This document shows positions 34,075 through 43,462 of a DNA stretch of 64,000 nt, in pieces (within the stretch, counting starts at the first letter, position 1; every line of letters begins with the position of its first letter). The stretch comes from Microbulbifer sp. THAF38. GTDB taxonomy: Bacteria > Pseudomonadota > Gammaproteobacteria > Pseudomonadales > Cellvibrionaceae. The notes below the pieces were generated by a model that was not told the origin of the DNA, ran no database searches, and saw only the letters and a program-made list of their open reading frames with translations. The stretch is taken from positions 4,619,452 through 4,683,451 of the forward strand of contig NZ_CP045369.1 in NCBI RefSeq assembly GCF_009363535.1. The letters run 5' to 3'. A program made the translations under genes and the position numbers.

Positions 34075-34851
34075 CTAACCGCCAGCCACCGAACTTGTGG
34101 ATGCGCAGATAACCCGCACCCCCAGCTTTTGCAATTGCTGGCGCGCGCTCTCCTCCAGCCCGGAATCTGTCACCAGTACATCCACTTGGCTCCAGGATAG
34201 TTCCAAATTGGGGATTCGCCTGCCGACCTTGCTGGACTCCGCTAATACCACTACTTCCCGTGCAACTTCCGCCATTACCCGGGAAAGACCTATCTGTTCG
34301 TTGAAGGTGCAGGTACCGCGCTCCAGGTCTATGCCATCGGCACCAATAAAAGCTCTGTCGAAGTCGTAATCACGCAATACCTGCTCTGCCACCTTGCCCT
34401 GAAAGGCTTCGAAGTGCGGGTCCCAGGTGCCGCCGGTCATCAACAGGGTTGGCTCGTTCTCCAACTCCCGTAGGGCGTTAGCCACGTGCAGGGAATTGGT
34501 CATCACCACCAGACCGCGCTTGCACTCCAACTCGGGGATCATGGCCGCTGTGGTGCGGCCATAGTCGATGACTATTCGATGATGGTCTGGGATTAGGGCT
34601 GCAGCGGCGCGGCTGATAGCGCGTTTAACTTCCGATGGACCTTCCTCCACAACCAATTCACGTGGTACCGGTATGGCACCACCTCGGCGACGCAGCAGCA
34701 GGCCGTGGTTTTCCATCGCGGTGAGGTCCTTTCGAATCGTAACTTCTGAAGTTTCGAAGCGCCGAGCCAATTCTTCGACACTCGCCTCTCCGGCCTCATT
34801 CAAAAGACTCATAATGCCATGGCGGCGCTGTTGTGTATTACGTTTTGACAT
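34075..34851 (-). CDS. glmR: DeoR/GlpR-family regulator GlmR
   Basis: 258 residues from the ATG at 34851 (a GTG two codons earlier is possible). N-terminal DeoR helix-turn-helix: ASVEELARRFETSEVTIRKD then ENHGLLLRRRGGAI. C-terminal sugar-phosphate sensor domain with IDYGRTTAAMIPEL, MTNSLHVANAL, and the family-typical FIGADGIDLERGTCTFNE and AESSKVGRR. It ends 45 bases before glmS and is probably in the same operon. In Pseudomonas the corresponding gene (glmR) sits between glmU and glmS and controls amino-sugar supply to the cell envelope. Confidence 0.88.
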   Translation of the reverse strand: MSKRNTQQRRHGIMSLLNEAGEASVEELARRFETSEVTIRKDLTAMENHGLLLRRRGGAIPVPRELVVEEGPSEVKRAISRAAAALIPDHHRIVIDYGRTTAAMIPELECKRGLVVMTNSLHVANALRELENEPTLLMTGGTWDPHFEAFQGKVAEQVLRDYDFDRAFIGADGIDLERGTCTFNEQIGLSRVMAEVAREVVVLAESSKVGRRIPNLELSWSQVDVLVTDSGLEESARQQLQKLGVRVICASTSSVAGG

Positions 34852-34861
34852 AACCACTTAA

Positions 34862-34882
34862 CTTTCGTTTCGAAACTTAAAG
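34862..34882. promoter_or_regulatory. Candidate operator upstream of glmR
   Basis: CTTTCGTTTCGAAACTTAAAG contains the perfect palindrome GTTTCGAAAC (34867-34876) and direct TTTCG repeats, the kind of sequence bound by DeoR/GlpR/AgaR-type regulators. It is 11 bases upstream of the glmR start, fitting autoregulation. Confidence 0.5.
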
Positions 34883-34987
34883 ATAGCAAAGTGAAAGATA
34901 AGTTCCCACACAGATTTCAAAAAAATGAAGGCCCGGCGGCCCAGCAGGATACGGGCAAGATAGATAGTGGCAGCTCTTAAACGGTAC

Positions 34988-36247
34988 TTAAGCTGAAAGG
35001 GCGGATAACATCGCCTTGAGAAAACGCGCCAACTCACCGCCGGTTACCGCGCGGTGATCCGCACTAATGGAGAGAGGCAGTAGGGGACGCATCGCCGGCC
35101 AGCGGTCTATCACCACGACGCCCTGGCAAACCCTGCCAGCACCGACAATCGCCACTGTTGGCGGCAGCACGACCGGTGTCGCGTAGCGACCGGCGATAGT
35201 GCCAAAATTGGATAAAAGAATGGTTGCACCCTGTAGGTCACTCTGGGCAATGCCGGTTTCCCGGGCCTGGTGTTTAAAATCGGCCACCTGGGCCATTAAT
35301 GATTTATCCGAGCGCGCAGCCACATCTTTCAGAACAGGGACAAATAGGCCGCGAGGAGAATCCACCGCCAATCCGATATTAACGGACTTCTGGGGCGTCA
35401 GCTGATCATCCTGGAAAAAAGCGTTAAGGGTTGGCTCGGCAATACAGGCAGACTGCACGGCGCGAATCAATTTCAACAGGGCCGGGGCGCTGCCCCACCA
35501 ACTGGATATATCCGCATCATCACACAGGGTAATCTGTGCCACCTGGTCCCGGGCACGACTCATGGATATACCCATGGCACGCCGTGCCGGTGTCATAATC
35601 TCTCCCGGCTCTGAGGTTTTTGCTACCTCCTTCACCGGCACTGGTGATTGTCTTTGCTCGGCGTTTTCCTCCACGGCACTAAATTTAGCCCCCGCAGCAG
35701 CGCGTACCTGTGCTGCAGTGACCAAAGCGCCATCCGTGGAGAGTTTTTCCAGCTCCACTCCCAGGCGGCGGGCCAAGGCGCGAACCGAAGGTGTTGCCAG
35801 CCGTTTGTGAGCCTCGCTGAAATCCTGCTCGACGCCGAGGACATCCTCTCCTTGCTCCAACTTGCCCACGACAGTCCCACTGTCGGCCCGCGCTTGATGA
35901 GGTGCCGACGCGCCGCACACTTTTTCCTCTTCAGGTTCAGTCGTGATGACGGCCTCTTTGGGAGATGTAACCTCAGCGGGCACCTCTGATGGCGATGCCT
36001 CTTGCGCACTACCTTCAGCGACAAAACCCACAAGGGGTTCGCCCACATTGACGGTTTGATCCGGCTGCGCGAAGAGTTTTTCAATCTTCCCCCCCCAAGG
36101 GGCGGGCACTTCCACTAGCGCTTTGGCGGTCTCGACAGTGACCAAGCTCTCGTGGGCGGCAATTTCATCTCCCTCGTGTACATGCCATTCCCGCACTACC
36201 GCATCGGGCAGGCCCTCACCGAGGTCCGGTAAAGTGAAAATTTTCAT
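34988..36247 (-). CDS. Dihydrolipoamide acyltransferase, E2 of a 2-oxoacid dehydrogenase complex
   Basis: 419 residues. One N-terminal lipoyl domain (LPDLGEGLPDAVVREWHVHE; lipoyl-lysine in VETAKALVEVPAP, near residue 42), a flexible linker rich in Glu/Pro/Ala, an E3-binding domain (ATPSVRALARRLGVELEKL near 150), and the C-terminal catalytic domain. The catalytic His motif reads DHRAVTGGELARF: the usual Asp of H-x-x-x-D-G is Thr. The start overlaps the E1-beta gene end by four bases. It transfers the acyl group made by E1 to CoA; likely substrates are pyruvate or branched-chain oxoacids. Confidence 0.92.
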   Translation of the reverse strand: MKIFTLPDLGEGLPDAVVREWHVHEGDEIAAHESLVTVETAKALVEVPAPWGGKIEKLFAQPDQTVNVGEPLVGFVAEGSAQEASPSEVPAEVTSPKEAVITTEPEEEKVCGASAPHQARADSGTVVGKLEQGEDVLGVEQDFSEAHKRLATPSVRALARRLGVELEKLSTDGALVTAAQVRAAAGAKFSAVEENAEQRQSPVPVKEVAKTSEPGEIMTPARRAMGISMSRARDQVAQITLCDDADISSWWGSAPALLKLIRAVQSACIAEPTLNAFFQDDQLTPQKSVNIGLAVDSPRGLFVPVLKDVAARSDKSLMAQVADFKHQARETGIAQSDLQGATILLSNFGTIAGRYATPVVLPPTVAIVGAGRVCQGVVVIDRWPAMRPLLPLSISADHRAVTGGELARFLKAMLSALSA

Positions 36248-37239
36248 GCCACCCCTCCACTGGCGTATTCGAGCACTTCGCGCACCGCTGTCATAATCCG
36301 CGGCACACCGGGTAGGTAGGCTTCCTCAAGCTGGAAGTAGGGCATCACCGTATCGAAGCCCGTTACTCTCTGTACCGGGGCGTGCAGCAGGTCGAAGGCG
36401 TATTCATTAATCTGCGTGGCCACTTCCGCGCCCAGGCCACAAAAGCGTGCGGCTTCATGTACCAAAACACAGCGATGGGTCTTTTCCAAAGAGTCGATAA
36501 TGGTGTGGATATCCAGGGGTTTTAGGGTGGCGAGATCTATCACCTCGGCTTCGATACCTTCAGTGGATAGCTGCTCGGCAACCTGTAGGGTTTCCTTTAA
36601 AGAGGCTCCCCAGGCGATCAGGGTGATATCGCTGCCCTCACGTAGGACAAAGGCTCGATCTAGAGGCAGTGCTTCACCATTATCGATCACTTCCTGGCGC
36701 ACCGCGCGGTAGATCCGCTTGGGTTCGAGGAAAACAACCGGATCGGGATCGCGAATCGCTGCCAACAACAGGCCGTAGGCTCGCGCCGGAGAGGAGGGCA
36801 CCACTAGGCGCAATCCGGGGATATGGGCGAACAGCGCCTCGGTGCTCTCAGAGTGGTGCTCCGGGGCATGGATACCACCGCCATAAGGTGCCCGGTAGAC
36901 AACGGAGCAGGACAGCCGCCCCCGGGTTCTGTTGCGGTATCGCGCTGCGTGGCTGAGGATTTGATCGAGGGCGGGGTAGATAAACCCCATAAACTGGAAC
37001 TCTGCCACCGGCCGCAGGCCTTGTGTGGCCATACCGATAGCAATCCCGGCGATCATATTTTCCGCCAGCGGTGTATCCAGTACTCGCTCACAGCCAAAGC
37101 GCGCTTGCAGGCCATCGGTGGCGCGAAATACACCACCGTTGAGTCCCACATCCTCACCGAATACCACCACCTTGGGGTCTCTTTGCATCTCAAAGGCGAG
37201 CGCCTGGGTAATCGCTTCCACCAGCGTGATTTGCGCCAT
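36244..37239 (-). CDS. 2-oxoacid dehydrogenase E1 component, beta subunit
   Basis: 331 residues, normal for the alpha2beta2 type. Contains VFGEDVGLNGGVFRATDGLQ (residues about 26-45), LDTPLAENMIAGIAIGMA, the conserved PYGGGIHAPEHHSES loop and a C-terminal transketolase-type domain (VIDLATLKPLDIHTI). Together with the alpha subunit it decarboxylates a 2-oxoacid using thiamine diphosphate. It overlaps the alpha gene by one base (TGATG) and the E2 gene by four, so the three are translated as one operon. Confidence 0.94.
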   Translation of the reverse strand: MAQITLVEAITQALAFEMQRDPKVVVFGEDVGLNGGVFRATDGLQARFGCERVLDTPLAENMIAGIAIGMATQGLRPVAEFQFMGFIYPALDQILSHAARYRNRTRGRLSCSVVYRAPYGGGIHAPEHHSESTEALFAHIPGLRLVVPSSPARAYGLLLAAIRDPDPVVFLEPKRIYRAVRQEVIDNGEALPLDRAFVLREGSDITLIAWGASLKETLQVAEQLSTEGIEAEVIDLATLKPLDIHTIIDSLEKTHRCVLVHEAARFCGLGAEVATQINEYAFDLLHAPVQRVTGFDTVMPYFQLEEAYLPGVPRIMTAVREVLEYASGGVA

Positions 37240-38330
37240 CAGCTGTCCCCTTGCAGTTGCTGGTATTGCTCGATAAAGGCCTCGGGCAATGTTTCATAGA
37301 GATGGTCAAAAATAGCCGTGGGCGCGTCCTGGGATTTTTGCCGATATGCACGAACGGCCTCCTCCAGGATCTCTTTCAACTCCCGCTGCAATTCCTCTTC
37401 TTGGGCATCTCCCCAGATCCCCAGCCCTTCCAAATAGGTTCTCAAGCGCCTCAGTGGCTCTTTGCTCCAAGCCTCCTTGAGCCCCTCTGGTGGCTGGTAG
37501 CGGCTGGCGTCATCGGCGGTGGTGTGATCACAGAGGCGATAAGTCACCGCCTCAATCAGTGAGGGGCCGCCGCCGGCATGGGCCTGCTGCAGCGCTTCTA
37601 AAACGGCTTGGTAAACAGCGATGACATCATTGCCATCCACTTGCAAACTGGGGATTCCCGCGGCAATCGCTTTCTGTGCAAGGGTTTTACAGGCAGTTTG
37701 CCCGGAGCGGGGCAGGGAAATCGCCCACTGGTTGTTATTGATCACCACCACCAACGGTAACTTCCAATCCCCCGCCAGGTTGATAGCTTCGTAGAAATCC
37801 CCTTTAGACGTGGCACCGTCACCGCCACTGGTAACCGCAGCGCGTATGGGCTCACCGAGTTGCTCGTGTTTATATTTGAGGGCAAAGGCAACGCCGGCGC
37901 CGTGCAGCATCTGTGTCGCTATAGGCACGCTTAGCGGCAGGTCTTCACGTGCATGGCGATAATTCTGGCCGCGCTCGTCCCCTCCCCAAATAGCGTAGAT
38001 TTCCTCTATGCGCACTCCGCGCTCCAAAAGGGCGCCGGTTTCCCGGTAGTTGGGACAGTAGATGTCTTCTTTTGCCATGGCGGCACCCACACCCACGCCG
38101 ATGGCCTCCTGTCCGAGGCTGGATGGGTAGGTGCCGAGCTGACCGGTACGCTGCATCTTCACCGCACGATCATCCACCACCCGCGCCAGGGTCATTTGCC
38201 GGTATAGGGCAACCAGAGTATCCGGGGTGGCGAAATCGGGCAGCGCCTGGGTGGTTTGTCCAGATTCATCCAGATACTGTAAAGAGGCGATATCGAAGCT
38301 GGCGAGCAGCTGCATTCTGGGCTTGTGCAT
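37239..38330 (-). CDS. pdhA: 2-oxoacid dehydrogenase E1 component, alpha subunit (pyruvate/branched-chain type)
   Basis: 363 residues from the ATG at 38330, preceded by AAAAGGA at nine bases; an in-frame upstream start is less likely. Thiamine-diphosphate motif GGDGATSKGDFYEAIN ending in VVINNNQWAIS near residues 170-200. The phosphorylation-loop region RYQPPEGLKEAWSKEPLRR is typical. First gene of the operon E1alpha-E1beta-E2; no E3 (dihydrolipoamide dehydrogenase) gene accompanies it, so a shared E3 elsewhere is needed. Both pyruvate and branched-chain oxoacid substrates are possible. Confidence 0.9.
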   Translation of the reverse strand: MHKPRMQLLASFDIASLQYLDESGQTTQALPDFATPDTLVALYRQMTLARVVDDRAVKMQRTGQLGTYPSSLGQEAIGVGVGAAMAKEDIYCPNYRETGALLERGVRIEEIYAIWGGDERGQNYRHAREDLPLSVPIATQMLHGAGVAFALKYKHEQLGEPIRAAVTSGGDGATSKGDFYEAINLAGDWKLPLVVVINNNQWAISLPRSGQTACKTLAQKAIAAGIPSLQVDGNDVIAVYQAVLEALQQAHAGGGPSLIEAVTYRLCDHTTADDASRYQPPEGLKEAWSKEPLRRLRTYLEGLGIWGDAQEEELQRELKEILEEAVRAYRQKSQDAPTAIFDHLYETLPEAFIEQYQQLQGDS

Positions 38331-38452
38331 CGGGCCATTCCTTTTGTTCCCGAAGCGCAAGTTTAATGGAAAGGAGGTATCCCACCGGGTGGGAGGAGTG
38401 AAATCCCGCCGGAATTCGATTTTCCAGCGGGTTTCATATCAAAATGGAAAAC

Positions 38453-39814
38453 CTAGTTTCGCTTTATCGGGCGCTCCCAGCCGGTGATATTACGCTGTTT
38501 GCCCCGGGCCACGGCCAGCTCCTCACTACCCACTTCCCGGGTGATGGTGGAACCCGCCCCGACGGTGGCACCACTGCCGACTTTCACCGGGGCAACCAGG
38601 GAGGTATTGGAACCGATAAAAGCCCCGTCACCAATTTCGGTGAGGGACTTATTCACACCATCGTAATTACAGGTGATGGTACCGGCACCGATATTCACCG
38701 AATCGCCCAGGACCGAATCCCCCACATAAGAGAGGTGATTGATCTTGCTACCGATACCCACTTTGGCTTTTTTGGTTTCGACAAAATTCCCCACCTTGGC
38801 ACCATTAGCCAGCTCGGTGCCGGGGCGCAGGCGGGCAAAAGGACCTATGGTGCAGGCTTCTCCCACATCGGCACCTTCAATGACCGAGTTAGCCTCCACA
38901 CGGGTGCCATCCGCTAAACGGCAGTTTTTTAGCAGGCAATTGGGGCCAATCTGCACGCCTTTACCCAGAGAAACCTTGCCTTCGAAGATGCAATTGATGT
39001 CGATAGCTACATCCGTATCGCATTCGAGATTGCCACGGATGTCGATTCGGGCCGGATCGAGCAGGGTCACCCCGGCATTCATCAGCGCCACAGCACGGGT
39101 GTGCTGCAGGGCACGCTCCATTTGCGCCTGCTGGGCGCGACTATTTACGCCGGCCACTTCCAGCGTGTCACTGGCACGCTCGCCGGTAACCGCAATTTCC
39201 TCGTTCACCGAGCGTGCAATGACATCGGTCAGGTAGTATTCGCCCTGGGCATTGTCACAAGACAACTCTGGCAGCCAACGTGCCAGCAAATCCGCTGGGG
39301 CCGCCAGAATGCCGGTGTTTACCTCGCGGATAGCCAGTGTATCAGCATCGGCATCCTTCTCTTCGACAATCGCCTGCACTCGGCCTGTATCGTCGCGCAC
39401 TATGCGCCCATAACCGGCCGGATTGGCCATTTCTACTGAGAGCAGGGCGGGGCCGTGATCTGCTGCCGACAACAGGGACTGCAAAGTGCCCGCCCTGACC
39501 AGTGGCACATCCCCATAGAGCACCAAGACGGTGGAGCCCTCGCGGAACTGGGGAATCGCCTGCGCCACAGCATGGCCAGTACCCAACTGTTCCGTCTGCT
39601 CAACAAATTTCACACCACTATCGGCAAAACGCTCCCGCACCTGATCCGCGCCGTGTCCGACAACCACGGTGATTTCAACGCCCTGCAACTGCCGCGCTGT
39701 CTCAATCACATGCCCCAACATGGGAATTCCGCCAATTGGGTGCAGTACTTTGGGCAGGTCAGATCGCATACGGGAGCCTTTGCCCGCGGCCAAAATCACA
39801 ACATCGATAGTCAT
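38453..39814 (-). CDS. glmU: Bifunctional UDP-N-acetylglucosamine pyrophosphorylase / glucosamine-1-phosphate N-acetyltransferase
   Basis: Last two steps of UDP-GlcNAc synthesis. 453 residues from the ATG at 39814 (an upstream frame adds 20 non-conserved residues). N-terminal nucleotidyltransferase: LAAGKGSRMRSDLPKVLHP, EQLGTGHAVAQA, LYGDVPLV, EVNTGI. C-terminal left-handed beta helix of hexapeptide repeats: IGPFARLRPGTEL, GNFVETKKAKVG, HLSYVGDSVLG, GAGTITCNYDGVNK. It is divergent from the propeller-amidohydrolase gene with 215 bases between. In Pseudomonas glmU directly follows atpC; here it is 7 kb away. Confidence 0.97.
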   Translation of the reverse strand: MTIDVVILAAGKGSRMRSDLPKVLHPIGGIPMLGHVIETARQLQGVEITVVVGHGADQVRERFADSGVKFVEQTEQLGTGHAVAQAIPQFREGSTVLVLYGDVPLVRAGTLQSLLSAADHGPALLSVEMANPAGYGRIVRDDTGRVQAIVEEKDADADTLAIREVNTGILAAPADLLARWLPELSCDNAQGEYYLTDVIARSVNEEIAVTGERASDTLEVAGVNSRAQQAQMERALQHTRAVALMNAGVTLLDPARIDIRGNLECDTDVAIDINCIFEGKVSLGKGVQIGPNCLLKNCRLADGTRVEANSVIEGADVGEACTIGPFARLRPGTELANGAKVGNFVETKKAKVGIGSKINHLSYVGDSVLGDSVNIGAGTITCNYDGVNKSLTEIGDGAFIGSNTSLVAPVKVGSGATVGAGSTITREVGSEELAVARGKQRNITGWERPIKRN

Positions 39815-40029
39815 ATTGGTTTGAAATCTCTCTAATTTCATAAATTTGGCAACATTGTGGCCACTAGCCCCCACTAACTCAACCCACCCCGGCAGCTTGG
39901 CGCTAGGCGCATTGCGATTGCCGCCAAACGGCGATACCGGTACTTTAGCGTCCTGAAAATCAATTCACTGCCCATTAAAACTGAACAGTAAGAACCAGCG
40001 CTGAAGAATGCGGTGGAGGGAAATTGTCC

Positions 40030-43000
40030 ATGAATGCGAACGAGCAAAAAAAACCACGGCGCCATCTATTGGCTCTGGCAGCACTGGCGCTGTCTTTGCC
40101 AGTAGGAGCTTTAGCGTCGACAGAGGAAATCTCAAAAGACCAGGAAGCACAGGAAGAGAAGCAGGAAGAAAAATCCTGGGATATCAACAAGCCGCCCTAC
40201 GAATTTAAACCGATCCAGTTGGACACCCGCGAGACCACCTGGAGCAACCTGGATATCAGCCCGGATGGCAAAACCATCCTGTTCGATATGCTCGGCGATA
40301 TCTACACAGTGCCGGTAGCAGGCGGCGAGGCGATAGCCCTAACCAATGAGATCGCCTGGAATATGCAGCCGCGCTTCAGCCCGGATGGCAAGAGCATCGT
40401 ATTTATCAGCGACCGCGATGGTGCCGACAATATCTGGTTGATGGACCGCAATGGTGAAAACTTTCGCCAGCTCACCACAGAGAAGGAAAACTTGCTGCAC
40501 TCACCCAACTGGAGCCCCGATGGCCAGTACCTGGTAGCGCGCAAAGGCTTTATGTCCGGGCGCAGTATCCCCGCCGGTGAAATCTGGATGTATCACTACG
40601 GTGGCGGTGAGGGGCGCCAACTGAAAGAGCGTATCGGTGGCGATATCGCGCAGAAGAACATTGCCGATCCGGCATTCTCCCCGGATGGACGCTATGTCTA
40701 TTACTCCATCGACACCACCCCTGGCACCGTATGGGAGTACAACAAAAACTCCACCCAGGAAATTTTTGCCATCAACCGCTACGACCTCCAGGACGGTGAA
40801 GAGGAAACCTTCATTTCCGGTCCCGGCGGTGCGGTGGCACCCGTACCCTCCCCGGATGGCAGTAAACTGGCCTTTATTCGCCGCCAGGACAATCGGACCT
40901 CCCTGTTCCTGAAAGACCTGGAAACCGGCTTGGAAACCCCGGTTTACGCAGGCCTCGAGCGGGACCTCCAGGAAATTTTCGGCCCCCATGGCAACTATGT
41001 GCAATACGATTGGATGCCCGATGGCGAGTCGCTGATCGTATGGACCGGCGGCAAATTCCTTCGCATCTCCATCAACGGGGACAGCGTCGCGCCAATTGAA
41101 GCCCATGTGAAGGTCGAGAAGCAGGTGGCCGATGCGGTGCGTTTCCCGGTGGAAGTGGCCCCGGAAACCTTCGATGTGAAGATGATTCGCTGGGCGCAAA
41201 AATCCCCCAACGGCAAGCAGGTCGCTTTCCAGGCATTGGGCAAGATTTATATCCAGGATATCGACAGTGGTGAGCGCCGTCGCCTGACCCGCCAGGGCGA
41301 CCACTTTGAGTTCTACCCCAGCTGGTCCCGCGATGGTCGCCAGATCACCTATGTCACCTGGGACGATCAAAAACTCGGTCATGTACGGGTGGTATCCGCA
41401 CGCAGCGGTCGCGGCAAAAACATCACCAAGCAGCCCGGCCTGTACGTAGAGCCGAGCTTCTCCCCCAGTGGTGACATCGTAGCCTACCGCCGCTTTACCG
41501 GTGGCTACTTGCTGAGCCCCGAGTACTCCTTGGAGCCGGGTATCTACCTGGCAGACGTCGACGGCGACTGGCAGCGCCGGGTCGTGAAGTCCGGCTATGA
41601 GCCGCACTTCGGCGCCAGCGAGGAGCGTATCTATTTCTCCGAGTACCAACACGCCGGCGGCGGCAAGCGCGTACTGAAAAGCACCAACCTGGAAGGCAAA
41701 GATGAGCGCGAGCACCTGCATGGCGCTGAGATCACCTCCTTCCGCCTATCCCCGAACGGCAAGTGGGTCGCCTTTACCCAGGACTTCAAAGCCTTTGTCG
41801 CGCCCTTTATGCACACCGGCAAGTCCGAGGTAATCGGCCCCGATAGCAAAGCGGTTAAAGTCTCCCAGGTATCCAAACGCGCCGGTGAATATCTACACTG
41901 GTCCGCCGATAGCGACACCTTGGGCTGGGCACACGGGCCCAAGCTGTTCGAGCGCGAATTAAAAGACGCCTTCGAATTTGTCGCCGGAGCCCCGAAGGAA
42001 CTGCCAGAGCCGGTTTCTGAAGGCATCGACCTGAGCTTTGAGCAGTCCTTCGACAATCAGGCAGATCTCGTTGCCCTCACCGGCGGCAAGGTCGTCACTA
42101 TGCGCGATGCGGAAAACACCCGTGAAATCATCGACAATGGTGTAGTTCTATTCCGGGGCAACCGCATTGTCGCGGTGGGGCCAGCTGCAGAAGTTGAAAT
42201 TCCGGCCGAGGCGAAGCGTATCGATATCACCGGCAAAACCGTATTGCCAGGGCTTATTGACGCTCATGCCCACGGTGCTCAGGGACGCGAAGAAATTATC
42301 CCGCAGCAAAACTGGAACCTGTTCTCCAGCCTGGCATTTGGCGTGACCACCATTCACGACCCCTCCAATGACAGCAGCGAGATCTTCTCCGCTGCAGAAA
42401 TGCAAAAGGCCGGCGTGATTACCGGACCGCGTATTTTCTCCACCGGCACCATCCTCTATGGCGCCAAAGGTCCAGGCTATAAAGCCAAAATCAACTCCCT
42501 GGAGGACGCCCAGTTCCACGTCAACCGCCTCAAGGAAATGGGCGCCATTTCGGTGAAGAGCTACAACCAGCCCCGCCGTGACCAGCGCCAGCAAGTGCTA
42601 CAGGCAGCCCGCGAGGCCGGCATTATGGTAGTGCCCGAGGGCGGCGGTAAGTACCAGCACAATATGAACATGATTGTGGATGGGCATACCGGTATCGAGC
42701 ACTCGCTGCCGATCGCCAATGTCTACGGCGATGTGGAGCAACTGTGGAGCCAAACCCAAGTGGGTTATACACCGACCTTTGTCGTGGCCTATGGCGGTCT
42801 CTGGGGTGAGGAGTACTGGTATGACCGCACCGAAGTGTGGAAAAACGAGCGCCTGACCCGCTTTACCCCGGACTTTATTGTTAACCCCCGCTCTATCCGT
42901 CGCCCCACTGCACCGGATGCCCACTACAACCACTTCAATGTGGCCCGCCAGGCCAAGCAGCTGCGCGACGAAGGTGTCACCGTACATATCGGCGCCCACG

Positions 43001-43380
43001 GACAGCGCGAAGGACTGGGAGCGCACTGGGAGATGTGGATGATGGAGCAGGGCGGCTTTACCCCCTGGGAGGCCTTCCGCGCCGGTACCATCGATGGTGC
43101 CCGTTACCTGGGTATGGATGGCGATATCGGCAGTATCGAGGCAGGTAAGCTCGCTGACCTGATCGTGATCGACGGCAACCCCCTGGATAACCTGCGCCTG
43201 TCGGAGAACATTACCTACACAGTGATCAATGGCCGCGTATTTGAGGCGGAAACCATGAATAAAATGGGTGCTGGCGAACGCCTGGCATTCTTCCATGAGC
43301 GCCTGCCTATCAGCGCTATGCCCGCTCCTACGGCGGAAGCGGTACAGGAGAAGATGGAGCGCCACCACTGGGTGCACTAG
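40030..43380 (+). CDS. Exported beta-propeller (PD40/TolB-like) amidohydrolase fusion
   Basis: About 1116 residues from the ATG at 40030 (TTG two codons earlier possible; GGAGGG precedes). Signal peptide ends near LPVGALAS, so periplasmic or exported. Residues about 60-640 carry repeated WD40-like PD40 blades, each with SPDGK-type motifs (ISPDGKTILF, FSPDGKSIVF, WSPDGQYLVA, LSPNGKWVAF). Residues about 690-1090 are a metal-dependent amidohydrolase: LIDAHAHGAQG metal ligands, ISVKSYN (candidate carboxylated Lys), GHTGIEHS, GTIDGARYLGMDGDIGSIEA. Likely a peptidase or dipeptide/amide hydrolase; substrate unknown. Confidence 0.92.
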   Translation: MNANEQKKPRRHLLALAALALSLPVGALASTEEISKDQEAQEEKQEEKSWDINKPPYEFKPIQLDTRETTWSNLDISPDGKTILFDMLGDIYTVPVAGGEAIALTNEIAWNMQPRFSPDGKSIVFISDRDGADNIWLMDRNGENFRQLTTEKENLLHSPNWSPDGQYLVARKGFMSGRSIPAGEIWMYHYGGGEGRQLKERIGGDIAQKNIADPAFSPDGRYVYYSIDTTPGTVWEYNKNSTQEIFAINRYDLQDGEEETFISGPGGAVAPVPSPDGSKLAFIRRQDNRTSLFLKDLETGLETPVYAGLERDLQEIFGPHGNYVQYDWMPDGESLIVWTGGKFLRISINGDSVAPIEAHVKVEKQVADAVRFPVEVAPETFDVKMIRWAQKSPNGKQVAFQALGKIYIQDIDSGERRRLTRQGDHFEFYPSWSRDGRQITYVTWDDQKLGHVRVVSARSGRGKNITKQPGLYVEPSFSPSGDIVAYRRFTGGYLLSPEYSLEPGIYLADVDGDWQRRVVKSGYEPHFGASEERIYFSEYQHAGGGKRVLKSTNLEGKDEREHLHGAEITSFRLSPNGKWVAFTQDFKAFVAPFMHTGKSEVIGPDSKAVKVSQVSKRAGEYLHWSADSDTLGWAHGPKLFERELKDAFEFVAGAPKELPEPVSEGIDLSFEQSFDNQADLVALTGGKVVTMRDAENTREIIDNGVVLFRGNRIVAVGPAAEVEIPAEAKRIDITGKTVLPGLIDAHAHGAQGREEIIPQQNWNLFSSLAFGVTTIHDPSNDSSEIFSAAEMQKAGVITGPRIFSTGTILYGAKGPGYKAKINSLEDAQFHVNRLKEMGAISVKSYNQPRRDQRQQVLQAAREAGIMVVPEGGGKYQHNMNMIVDGHTGIEHSLPIANVYGDVEQLWSQTQVGYTPTFVVAYGGLWGEEYWYDRTEVWKNERLTRFTPDFIVNPRSIRRPTAPDAHYNHFNVARQAKQLRDEGVTVHIGAHGQREGLGAHWEMWMMEQGGFTPWEAFRAGTIDGARYLGMDGDIGSIEAGKLADLIVIDGNPLDNLRLSENITYTVINGRVFEAETMNKMGAGERLAFFHERLPISAMPAPTAEAVQEKMERHHWVH

Positions 43381-43462
43381 AGCACAGACTGTGCCCCTAA
43401 CTCATAGCCCGGCAGTAACTGCCGGGCACTACTCCCATTGACCCTTGGGAATAACACATCGA

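Noticed and set aside
40501..41721. Minus-strand open frame of 406 codons within the amidohydrolase gene
   Set aside because: Antisense to a clearly conserved propeller protein; composition typical of a shadow frame.
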